Origin: Luteimonas sp. S4-F44
Lineage (GTDB): Bacteria > Pseudomonadota > Gammaproteobacteria > Xanthomonadales > Xanthomonadaceae
NCBI RefSeq assembly: GCF_022637415.1
Contig: NZ_CP093340.1
Location: 3,119,501 to 3,183,500, forward strand
Direction of reading: 5' to 3'
Length of the DNA stretch: 64,000 nt
Shown: positions 57,781 to 64,000 of the stretch, piece by piece
Position numbering within the stretch: the first letter of the stretch is position 1
Layout: each line of letters starts with the position of its first letter
Notes under the pieces: model-generated
Told to the model about the DNA's origin: nothing
The model's database searches: none
What the model saw: only the letters and a program-made list of their open reading frames with translations
Program-made: the position numbers and the translations under genes

Positions 57781-57888
57781 ATCTACCCCATCTTCCTCGA
57801 TTCGGAGAAGCGCAGGGTCTGCGATATTCACAATTCCGAGCTAGAGGCTGAAGGCACCTGTCATTTTTCGCCTACTCGACTACCCTCT

Positions 57889-58263
57889 TCACCTATAACC
57901 CTTTGATCCGACTAAAGCTAGATCAGTTTTTCTGATTCGATACTCCCCGCCTCCGCCAACAACGTTCTCGAAATGCGGCACACGCCTAGGCAAGAAAACG
58001 ACTATGTAAAATTCTTCTGTTTGGCTAACACCCATATCGTAATTACCCGGCTCTCGAGAGAACTCCAAAAGTTTTTCTGCCCCCTCAACAACAGGATGAC
58101 CCGAATACTCAGAAGCTAAATCAATCTTGAATTTCTCATAAGCAATACTAGCCGCCTTAGCAATATCCGAACCATGGATCATCCGCTGACCATCAGAGTT
58201 AGCGTGCGCCATCGATGCAAGCAACATAAAACCGGAGAACACTGCTCGACATCCAAAATTCAT
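57889..58263 (-). CDS. Exported small protein, putative immunity to the DUF4329-type tip
   Basis: 124-aa protein from ATG 58263 with signal peptide MNFGCRAVFSGFMLLASMAHA, then a soluble domain (IHGSDIAKAASIAYEKFKID, YDMGVSQTEEFYIVVFLPRR, GGGGEYRIRKTDLALVGSKG). It follows the orphan tip gene by 10 bases on the same strand. A secreted partner would fit a toxin acting in the periplasm. Family not recognised; low GC. Confidence 0.7.
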   Translation of the reverse strand: MNFGCRAVFSGFMLLASMAHANSDGQRMIHGSDIAKAASIAYEKFKIDLASEYSGHPVVEGAEKLLEFSREPGNYDMGVSQTEEFYIVVFLPRRVPHFENVVGGGGEYRIRKTDLALVGSKGYR

Positions 58264-58273
58264 GACCCCTCCA

Positions 58274-58924
58274 TCATATGCACGAGCAATTGCCAATATT
58301 ACTTCTGGGCTCATCAAGCAACTCTACGCGCGGCCGACCAAGCAAATTATGACTGTACTTCTTTATACTTAAAGAAGGCGTTCCGAGATAGCCTGCACCC
58401 CCATGGTCGAAGCCGTTATTGTAATAGACCCGCCAATCACCTTGGGAGAAGTTTTCAGTATCGTAATAAGAACTAGGCCCGCCGTGAGTGTGATAGAAGC
58501 CAACGGCTCCTGAAGGCCCAGGCCCCAGATCAACTTTACTCCGAACACCGGCATCGGGTTCGGTGTATGAGTAGCCACCACCTTTTAACGAATGCACCCA
58601 CCCGCCATACTCAATGTTTTTGCGGATTGATATGGGATTAGAGTCAGCAATGGCGGCAGCTCCTGCATCATCGCGGGTCTGATAGCAATCTCTTGGAGCC
58701 AATCCCAATGGGTCGACTAAGTTGACTGGGCTGCCCATAACATAAGAAGGAGCACCCGACCTATCACCCGAGGCATAACGATTGGGTGCTGGAGCCGTAG
58801 CGTCACCTATAGGTCCGTACCGCCCGTCACTTGGCTTCAATACGACACAACGACCAACTTTAAATTGAAACAGCGGCACTCGATTCTGCAGACACTGCAC
58901 TAGATGATTAATAACCCCAATCAA
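58274..58924 (-). CDS. Orphan Rhs toxin tip with DUF4329/JAB-like domain (tip 2)
   Basis: 216-aa protein. Residues 1-60 are not Rhs core but include the repeat-B segment (APAPNRYASGDRSGAPS). Then comes the core-like boundary GSPVNLVDPLGLAPRD, followed by a tip domain with AAAIADSNPISIRKNIEYGG, SYTEPDAGVRSKVDLGPGP, VGFYHTHGGPSSYYDTENFS and GYLGTPSLSIKKYSH. The HTHGG...FS(x)GD pattern matches the DUF4329 class of Rhs C-termini, whose His residues resemble a JAB-type metal site; peptidase/amidase activity is a guess. ATG 58924 is 3 bases after the preceding stop. Signal-less, so a displaced cassette. Confidence 0.75.
   Translation of the reverse strand: MIGVINHLVQCLQNRVPLFQFKVGRCVVLKPSDGRYGPIGDATAPAPNRYASGDRSGAPSYVMGSPVNLVDPLGLAPRDCYQTRDDAGAAAIADSNPISIRKNIEYGGWVHSLKGGGYSYTEPDAGVRSKVDLGPGPSGAVGFYHTHGGPSSYYDTENFSQGDWRVYYNNGFDHGGAGYLGTPSLSIKKYSHNLLGRPRVELLDEPRSNIGNCSCI
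58742..58806. repeat. 65-bp direct repeat, copy B (start of orphan tip 2)
   Basis: Same orientation as copy A at 56436-56500, six differences by eye. It lies immediately before the Rhs GSPVNLVDPLGL boundary on the minus strand, where Rhs core would be expected, and therefore marks a recombination joint. Confidence 0.85.
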
Positions 58925-58927
58925 TTT

Positions 58928-59260
58928 CTATGAATCCTTTGATTCGCAATCCTTAACCACTCCATCTTCGTTGACCCTGTACCTCTCGCGCCCCTTCAAG
59001 CCTCGCTCCAGGACTGGCTTAAGTACTATCCATCTCTGCGTGTAGTCCCCCCTGGCACCATTCGCCCTCAGCCGAGGATTTTGGGGTGGCGGTGGCTCTA
59101 TCACGAACTGATATAGAAATGGGCCAAAGACCGGCACTAGAAGCAGCACACCTCCTGCAAACTTTTCAAAGATGCTCCGCTCACTTCGGAAAAGCCTAAC
59201 CAAAAGGATCAGACCGAAGATCCACGCGATAGCCACCAATGAAAACATCACGCAGTTCAT
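58928..59260 (-). CDS. Small membrane protein, putative immunity component 2
   Basis: 110-aa protein with two N-terminal helices (FSLVAIAWIFGLILLVRLF and FAGGVLLLVPVFGPFLYQFV) and a charged cytoplasmic tail (PPPPQNPRLRANGARGDYTQ...RYRVNEDG). ATGA overlap (59257-59260) with the upstream four-helix protein shows a coupled pair. Low GC. Located directly after the main Rhs tip, so immunity is the likely role; family unknown. Confidence 0.7.
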   Translation of the reverse strand: MNCVMFSLVAIAWIFGLILLVRLFRSERSIFEKFAGGVLLLVPVFGPFLYQFVIEPPPPQNPRLRANGARGDYTQRWIVLKPVLERGLKGRERYRVNEDGVVKDCESKDS

Positions 59261-59670
59261 ACCTTATAAAAATCTCTTGCCACACTAGAAAAAAATGAAG
59301 TCCCGACCAAAAATCCATCTCCAATAGTCAATAAAAACCCAAAAGCCGCCTCATATCCAGATTGGACATAAGCCCCACTTAAATATATCAGCACACAACC
59401 AAAAATAAGCAACGAAACAAGTATAATCCTCGCCCAGCGCTTGAAAAAGTATAAGCCCGCATATGTCAGCATATACATCACGAACAGTATTTCACTTATT
59501 ACCTTCAGCCAGTCACCGCTGATCGCCGAATCAGCGCCATCGAAATAGGCGGCAGCCTCTAGATTTTCGCCGTACAGTAGCCCCCACGGAAAGAAGAACC
59601 AGATCACCTGCCCGACCGCCAGAACAATGAGGCATACCCTGTAAAGGATCTTGATATTCATCATAAGCAT
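59257..59670 (-). CDS. Four-helix membrane protein, putative immunity component 1
   Basis: 137-aa hydrophobic protein with helices about residues 5-30, 55-75, 80-100 and 108-130 (ILYRVCLIVLAVGQVIWFFF, ISEILFVMYMLTYAGLYFF, IILVSLLIFGCVLIYLSGAY, FGFLLTIGDGFLVGTSFF). Starts ATG 59670 (MLMMNIK), 4 bases after the stop at 59675 that ends the alternative frame of the main Rhs tip; this tight spacing supports 59675 as the real tip end. Membrane immunity suggests a toxin acting at or through the inner membrane. Confidence 0.72.
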   Translation of the reverse strand: MLMMNIKILYRVCLIVLAVGQVIWFFFPWGLLYGENLEAAAYFDGADSAISGDWLKVISEILFVMYMLTYAGLYFFKRWARIILVSLLIFGCVLIYLSGAYVQSGYEAAFGFLLTIGDGFLVGTSFFSSVARDFYKV

Positions 59671-59674
59671 TCCA

Positions 59675-59899
59675 TCAAGGTGGCGAGATCACACGCATCT
59701 GATTCGGCCGACAAGAACACCCGGCCTGCGATACCGAAGTTGATGCGCTAGGGCATGAATTCTGCTCTGGACACGCGCACTGCACCACCTCAACACTACA
59801 GAAATATGCATCACAACCCTTTACTGTTACACCCCCCCCAAGGGTCGGGCGCATCCTGTCCTGCATTAAAAAGGTCGGGATTTCTTCCCATTTCTTCAA
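59675..59899 (-). pseudogene. Out-of-frame continuation of the main Rhs tip after the G8 tract
   Basis: Beyond the G8 tract the frame continues as [20 protein letters not shown] and a Cys-rich tail (ACPEQNSCPSAS, AGCSCRPNQMRVISPP) to a stop at 59675. Joining it to the preceding frame requires a change of one base in the tract. It contains eight Cys in about 45 residues. Without slippage this part is not translated as part of Rhs. Confidence 0.55.
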
Positions 59900-60353
59900 G
59901 TTGAAGCTGCCTATAGATCCAGCGCATCTCCGCCCGGGTCAACCCAATGCCCCCGTTTCTTTCTTGAAAATGATTCCACGAATTCCGAGGTCTATTAGCT
60001 CGAGCACCTTTCAGACCGAGAGGATCGATAGAGCTGACCGGATTGCCCTCTACATACGCATAGCTATTCAACCCACCCGTCAAGCCAATCGGATCGCTCT
60101 GCAAATAAGTCCCGGTACGCCCGTCGTAGTCACGGAAGCCGTTGTACCAGAAGCCGGTCTCCGCATCGTAGTACTGCCCGGGGAATCCCAAGTTGTAGTC
60201 GCCGATCGTGCTGCCGAGCACGGCGCGATCATAGGCATAGTTGGCGGCAAGAGTGATGGTTTCGGTTCGTGTCACTGACCACTTCCGGCCGCCCGCGGCG
60301 GTCCGTATGAGTGAAGTAAAGCTGCCCGCCGCGCGTGAACCCGATCGGCTCAC
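59811..60353 (-). CDS. Main Rhs C-terminus: hyperconserved core end and toxin tip 1
   Basis: After an unrelated start, the frame carries the final Rhs core: [58 protein letters not shown] and [12 protein letters not shown], after which the variable tip begins ([40 protein letters not shown]). The frame joins the upstream Rhs frame at about 60250-60265 only after a shift (+1 or -2). The frame stops at 59811, 20 bases after a G8 tract; the alternative frame extends to 59675. Tip family not recognised. Confidence 0.72.
   Translation of the reverse strand: MSRSGSRAAGSFTSLIRTAAGGRKWSVTRTETITLAANYAYDRAVLGSTIGDYNLGFPGQYYDAETGFWYNGFRDYDGRTGTYLQSDPIGLTGGLNSYAYVEGNPVSSIDPLGLKGARANRPRNSWNHFQERNGGIGLTRAEMRWIYRQLQLEEMGRNPDLFNAGQDAPDPWGGCNSKGL
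59832..59839 (-). repeat. G8 homopolymer in the Rhs tip (possible phase-variation tract)
   Basis: Eight consecutive C on the plus strand (G on the coding strand) in a DNA stretch otherwise low in such runs. With eight G the tip ends at 59811; with seven or ten it would continue to 59675, 4 bases before the immunity gene start. Confidence 0.6.
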
Positions 60354-63300
60354 TGCCTAACCAAATATGGTCTGTCCACTGCCCACTCGTCACCTCTGAC
60401 ATCAAGGTGTTCTGGCCGCCGTACACGAACCGAGTGCTGACAAGCGGCCCGCTCTTGGCCGTCCGCTGACCGAGCGCATTGACCGCATACGTCGTGGTGC
60501 CAGCCGGCAGATGGATATCAGCATAGTTGGGGTTGGTATAGGACGCAGCGACGTCTCGCTGCACCGACACCAGCCGGTTGAAGCCATCGTAGCCATAGGT
60601 GGTTGTCGAGCCTATGAATTGCTGTTTGGCGCGATTTCCACGACCATCGTAGGTCAGGGTTTGGTTTGCCGCCACAATCGCCCGATTGCTGCCGGTCGCG
60701 ACTTGGTATGCCTCGCCATGATCCCATTGGTGAAACGTCCGATTTCCATTCGGGTCGAGCGTGAAGTATTGATTTCCTACGGGCGAACCGACACTCACAA
60801 GTCGAGAGACGACGTCGTACTCGAAGTTCTGGCTGTACTGTGCTCGCGACCAGTTCTGGATCCATGTCACTTCGTCGATCGCGTTGTAGCTATAGGTGTG
60901 GCCTAGCAAGCCATAGTCGTGCGTCACCGTGAGGCGTCCATCTAGGTCGTATTCGCGATCCTTCACGATACCGTTGCCGTAGACCAGCCGCTTCATCGCC
61001 CCTACTGGTGCGTGCTGAAACTGATCGGCCACAGTGCGGGTCACGCCATTGATCGTGGCCTGGATCACAGCCAGCCGGCCGCGGTGGTAGCCGTAACCGA
61101 CCGACGTGCCACCCGGGTAGCTGACGCCACCAAGACGACCGAACGCATCGTAGGCGTAATGTGTCCAGTCATCCGAATTGGGCGTCACATCACGTGTGAC
61201 GGTGATTGCGCCCGCAGCCGTGTAGCCGAAGTGGCGCGTGCCTGTTGCAGAGTCCGCGTTACACAGGCGGCCCTTGCCGTTGTCGCACCAGTCGTACCCA
61301 TACGCAAGGCTGGCAGTGCCACTGTTCGTCTCGGCCAATCGCCCGAGCCCATCGTAGGTATAGCTCAACCAGCTGCCATCATTGCGCGTCATCCGGGTGC
61401 TCAGCCCTGCCGCGTTGAACTGGAACGTCGTGACGCCAGTGTCGGGGCTGGTCTGCTTCAGCACCTGGCCGAAGCCGTCGACGACATAGACGGTGGCGTT
61501 GCCACGTGGATCTGTGACCTTGGTCAGCAAGTCGAGCGCATTATACTCGTAGTACGTCGAATGGCCCAGTGCATCGACCGTCCTGACCACACGGTTCAGC
61601 GCATCATAGTGATGCGTTGTGACATGGTTGTAGGCGTTCTTCTCGGTCAGAACGTTGCCATTGAGATCATAGGTGTAGGTCGTCAGCTGACCATTGTTGC
61701 CCCGTACCCCGCGCACGCGGCCGAGTTCGTCGTAGTCGACGATTCGACGGTAGGCGATACCGTCAGTGGACGACAGCGCGCCTACCGATGTCCGCGGGCC
61801 GGAGACGATATCGATCTCGATGCCCACCGGCTGCTGACAGATGCCCGTATTGGGATTGCACCACCCGCCTCCGCCCGGCGGTGGGTTGGGAGGTGGGTTG
61901 GGCGGCGGATTCGTGCTCGACATCGCCGGAATCCGGAAGCTACCGGAATTGGCAATCGTCAGATTCGGATTGCCGGACGGCGAGATGCCGTGGACATAGA
62001 TCGTTCTTCCACCATGCTGCTGGCGCATAGCGGTCGTGATAGGGATACTGAACCGGTGCGCGGCGCCTTGCGATTCACAGGCTGCCGCAACAGCGGACTC
62101 GCTCGGCAGGTTGGCGTTGTAACCGCTGAAGCCAGTACCCGACCCCGCCGGACCGCCCAAGTACATATGCACCGGGATCGGCGCGTCGTAGTAGGACGCG
62201 CACGCCCACCCCGAGACCGAGTACCCGGCACCTTCATTACCGAAGACTCCATCGATCACGCCACGAATGGTGCTGTCCGGCGGCGCGGGCTGCAGGCCGC
62301 TGCGCACGACCGTCTGCGTCACCAGCGACATCGGATCAAGGGTGTACTCGATTACCGCGTGGCTGCCGCCATCCTCTGGCTCAGACTCGGCCACCAGGCG
62401 CCTCGCGGCGTCGTAAGTGTAGGTGCGCACCTGCCCATCGGGTCGTGTAACCGCACCCAGTAGTCCGCTGGACAGATATCGATATGTGGTATCGGCAGCG
62501 GTGCCAGTCGGGAAACGGCGGGCCCGGACCAGGCGGCCGCGCGCGTCGTATGCAAACTCCGCCACGTCACCATTCAAGCCGGTGACCTTGCCAGGTTGCC
62601 CAAGTGCGTTGTGGTCGGCGAAGGTCACAGCGCCGATGCTGCTTTCCTGGGCGGTCAGCGCCCCCGTTGCGTCGTAGCGACTGACGACCTGATCGCCGGT
62701 GCCGGCGATCGGCCGGTCGACGGTCGTCGATGCCAGCATGCCATTGCCGTGTGCGGTGTATGCAAAGGTGGTCTTGCGCACTTGTCCGGCCACGCCGTTC
62801 GCACTGAGGTTCTTCGCGGCGACCGAAGTCAGCCGGTCCTTGCTGTCGTAGGTCCACGTGGTTTCGACCTGCCCCGGCAATGTCTGCCGGGTCATCCGAT
62901 TGGTCGAGCTCCAGGCGTAGGTCGTGGTCCGTTCGACTGGGGTGCCGACCGCCTCGCGCAGTTCCAGCAGCTGGCCCTTGGCGTTGTAGGTCGTGTAGGT
63001 CAGTTTGCCGTTGAAGTCCTCGGAAATCGACGGGTAACCGTTGGCATCGTAGACAATCGCCTTGCTGGCCGCAGCGCAGTGCGCCGACGCGAGCCCGATA
63101 GTCGCGATCAGCCTGCCGTTCTCGAACTCGTAGCTGGTCTGCTTGCCCAGCGGATTGGTCACCATCGTGCGCCGGATGGTGCCGGTCGGCGCGCTCGCGG
63201 CCACCGCCATCGGCGCCATGGCGGCCGTGCGCAGACGGTCGCCGATCGAGAGCGGATGCGTGCAGCGGCCCGTGTTCGGATCGCAGCTGCCACCTGCCGG

Positions 63301-63420
63301 CGGCGGAGGTGGAGGCGGCGGTGCCGGGGATGTGGACGGGTTGAGTTCGTAGGCGAACGTGTAGCGCTCGACGCCGCCGGCGTGCTCACTCAGTGTGGCG
63401 TCCATTCGCGTCGTAAGCAA
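60229..63420 (-). CDS. Rhs repeat protein, main shell segment (frame-shifted at both ends)
   Basis: 1063-aa open segment made of YD/RHS repeats ([70 protein letters not shown]) that form the hollow Rhs shell enclosing a toxin. Two Pro-rich linkers followed by C-x-PNTG-x-C (CDPNTGRC near residue 50, CNPNTGIC near 525) are unusual, and between residues about 385 and 510 an inserted non-RHS domain ([40 protein letters not shown]) is visible. It joins the upstream frame near 63398 and the tip frame near 60260 only by frameshifts. Very likely one ancestral gene, secreted by a T6SS or TcC-like route not present here. Confidence 0.82.
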   Translation of the reverse strand: MLTTRMDATLSEHAGGVERYTFAYELNPSTSPAPPPPPPPPAGGSCDPNTGRCTHPLSIGDRLRTAAMAPMAVAASAPTGTIRRTMVTNPLGKQTSYEFENGRLIATIGLASAHCAAASKAIVYDANGYPSISEDFNGKLTYTTYNAKGQLLELREAVGTPVERTTTYAWSSTNRMTRQTLPGQVETTWTYDSKDRLTSVAAKNLSANGVAGQVRKTTFAYTAHGNGMLASTTVDRPIAGTGDQVVSRYDATGALTAQESSIGAVTFADHNALGQPGKVTGLNGDVAEFAYDARGRLVRARRFPTGTAADTTYRYLSSGLLGAVTRPDGQVRTYTYDAARRLVAESEPEDGGSHAVIEYTLDPMSLVTQTVVRSGLQPAPPDSTIRGVIDGVFGNEGAGYSVSGWACASYYDAPIPVHMYLGGPAGSGTGFSGYNANLPSESAVAAACESQGAAHRFSIPITTAMRQQHGGRTIYVHGISPSGNPNLTIANSGSFRIPAMSSTNPPPNPPPNPPPGGGGWCNPNTGICQQPVGIEIDIVSGPRTSVGALSSTDGIAYRRIVDYDELGRVRGVRGNNGQLTTYTYDLNGNVLTEKNAYNHVTTHHYDALNRVVRTVDALGHSTYYEYNALDLLTKVTDPRGNATVYVVDGFGQVLKQTSPDTGVTTFQFNAAGLSTRMTRNDGSWLSYTYDGLGRLAETNSGTASLAYGYDWCDNGKGRLCNADSATGTRHFGYTAAGAITVTRDVTPNSDDWTHYAYDAFGRLGGVSYPGGTSVGYGYHRGRLAVIQATINGVTRTVADQFQHAPVGAMKRLVYGNGIVKDREYDLDGRLTVTHDYGLLGHTYSYNAIDEVTWIQNWSRAQYSQNFEYDVVSRLVSVGSPVGNQYFTLDPNGNRTFHQWDHGEAYQVATGSNRAIVAANQTLTYDGRGNRAKQQFIGSTTTYGYDGFNRLVSVQRDVAASYTNPNYADIHLPAGTTTYAVNALGQRTAKSGPLVSTRFVYGGQNTLMSEVTSGQWTDHIWLGSEPIGFTRGGQLYFTHTDRRGRPEVVSDTNRNHHSCRQLCL

Positions 63421-64000
63421 AGTTCGAGTAGCGCACGCCGTTGAACGACTTACCGGTTAAACCGCCCGGAAAGCACGAATCCTCATAGTGATACTGCACG
63501 GTCGTGCCGGGCGTACCCGGCGGAGTCACCGTCGCCAGCCGATGCCGGCCACTGCCGAGCGCATTGGCGGTGTAGGTGAAGGTGTAGGCATTGCCGCCCG
63601 GGTCGGTCACCTTCGTCAGCTGCCCATTGGTCCAGGTGAACTGGACATAGCGCCCCGAGGTATGGGTCACCCGCTGCAGATAGTTGTTGCTGTAGCTGAA
63701 GGTCCACGCCACGCCCTGCCGGCTGGCCAGGCGCGTGATGTAGCCGTTGGCGTTGTACTGCTCGACCAGCCCGTCTTCGCTGTTGTGCGTGTAGACGTTG
63801 CCCGACAACGTGACGTAGGCGATGGCCTGCGCCTTGGCCTCCTCCCAGCGCCCCGAGGCGGTCCGCTGGAACTTGATGCTGCGCCCATCGGGACGCTGCA
63901 GCCAAATATTGGCCGAGTTGGGGCCCGGCTCCGCCGATGTCAGCGAGTAGTCGAAGTTGCTCAGCCAGTGCCGGCCAAAGATCCCGGTGCCGGTCCAGTA
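63386..64000 (-). CDS. Rhs protein, upstream segment with DUF6531-like region (N-terminus beyond window)
   Basis: The minus strand enters from the right edge as GTGIFGRHWLSNFDYSLTSA, the motif at the start of Rhs shells (DUF6531 type), then GLVEQYNANGYITRLASRQG, VTHTSGRYVQFTWTNGQLTK and VTDPGGNAYTFTYTANALGS RHS repeats. It ends [11 protein letters not shown] and a stop at 63386, where the next frame resumes with [26 protein letters not shown] to CGCC, a two-base loss, would explain the break. Apart from that shift this is the same gene as 60229-63420. Confidence 0.8.
   Translation of the reverse strand, partial: YWTGTGIFGRHWLSNFDYSLTSAEPGPNSANIWLQRPDGRSIKFQRTASGRWEEAKAQAIAYVTLSGNVYTHNSEDGLVEQYNANGYITRLASRQGVAWTFSYSNNYLQRVTHTSGRYVQFTWTNGQLTKVTDPGGNAYTFTYTANALGSGRHRLATVTPPGTPGTTVQYHYEDSCFPGGLTGKSFNGVRYSNFAYDANGRHTE

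Noticed and set aside
56501..59900. tRNA, integrase or IS elements that would mark a classical genomic island
   Set aside because: None was seen; the AT-rich content looks limited to toxin/immunity modules.

Overview
The window reads as chromosome of a high-GC gammaproteobacterium of the Xanthomonadaceae/Lysobacteraceae (Lysobacter- or Luteimonas-like). This rests on gene content and neighbourhoods (aceF with two lipoyl domains, YajQ, a tesA/ybbAP-like pair, rsmG-parA-parB, an aryl-polyene-type AMP ligase beside a phosphopantetheinyl transferase), very strong G/C bias at third codon positions, and dispersed GGGGTCAGAGT repeats. No tRNA, rRNA or CRISPR array was seen. Genus is inference.

Layout. 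1-12.8 kb: 3'-truncated aceF (minus), an OmpW porin, transporters, a zinc-type alcohol dehydrogenase, yajQ, DUF1624 and DUF1415 genes, a prephenate dehydrogenase, a CDF zinc exporter overlapping its ArsR-type sensor, a HAD hydrolase and the fabAB operon. 12.8-22.5 kb: rsmC/rsuA-like rRNA modification genes, a YbbAP-type ABC exporter divergent from tesA, then three cell-wall genes (M23 peptidase, two L,D-transpeptidases). 22.4-27.2 kb: BCCT transporter with an outer-membrane barrel gene, and small DUF genes. 27.3-34.7 kb: a tight minus-strand operon gamma-CA / RDD / SpoIIM / DUF4129 / DUF4350 / MoxR / DUF58. 34.8-38.9 kb: LtaS-like sulfatase-fold enzyme divergent from an OmpR-type two-component system, with an 11-bp direct-repeat operator between them. 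39.4-45.4 kb: xth, YeaQ-like protein, AMP ligase, PPTase, rsmG, parA, parB. 45.4-51.7 kb: heavy-metal efflux operon (CzcI-like, CzcC, CzcB, CzcA).

52-64 kb is the accessory part: a CmlA/FloR-family phenicol exporter, a 1057-aa two-repeat protein resembling HrpF/NolX-type translocators with no type III secretion genes around it, and, convergent with it, a minus-strand Rhs polymorphic-toxin locus. The Rhs gene runs off the right edge, is broken by two frameshifts, and has a third frame change at a G8 tract in its toxin tip. Downstream lie two membrane-protein immunity candidates, an orphan DUF4329-type tip with a secreted partner, a degraded core fragment with another tip, and a TPR/Sel1-like partner. 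From about 56.5 to 60 kb the DNA is visibly AT-richer than everything else. A 65-bp direct repeat joins the 3' end of the HrpF-like gene to the start of the orphan DUF4329 tip, which points to recombination at this boundary.

How the parts fit: most genes are housekeeping, arranged in short overlapping operons (frequent ATGA stop/start overlaps). All three GGGGTCAGAGT elements sit between converging genes. The best targets for follow-up are the Rhs cassette array with its G8 tract and shared repeat, the HrpF-like protein, the Rhs insertion domain, and the 11-bp operator of the two-component system.
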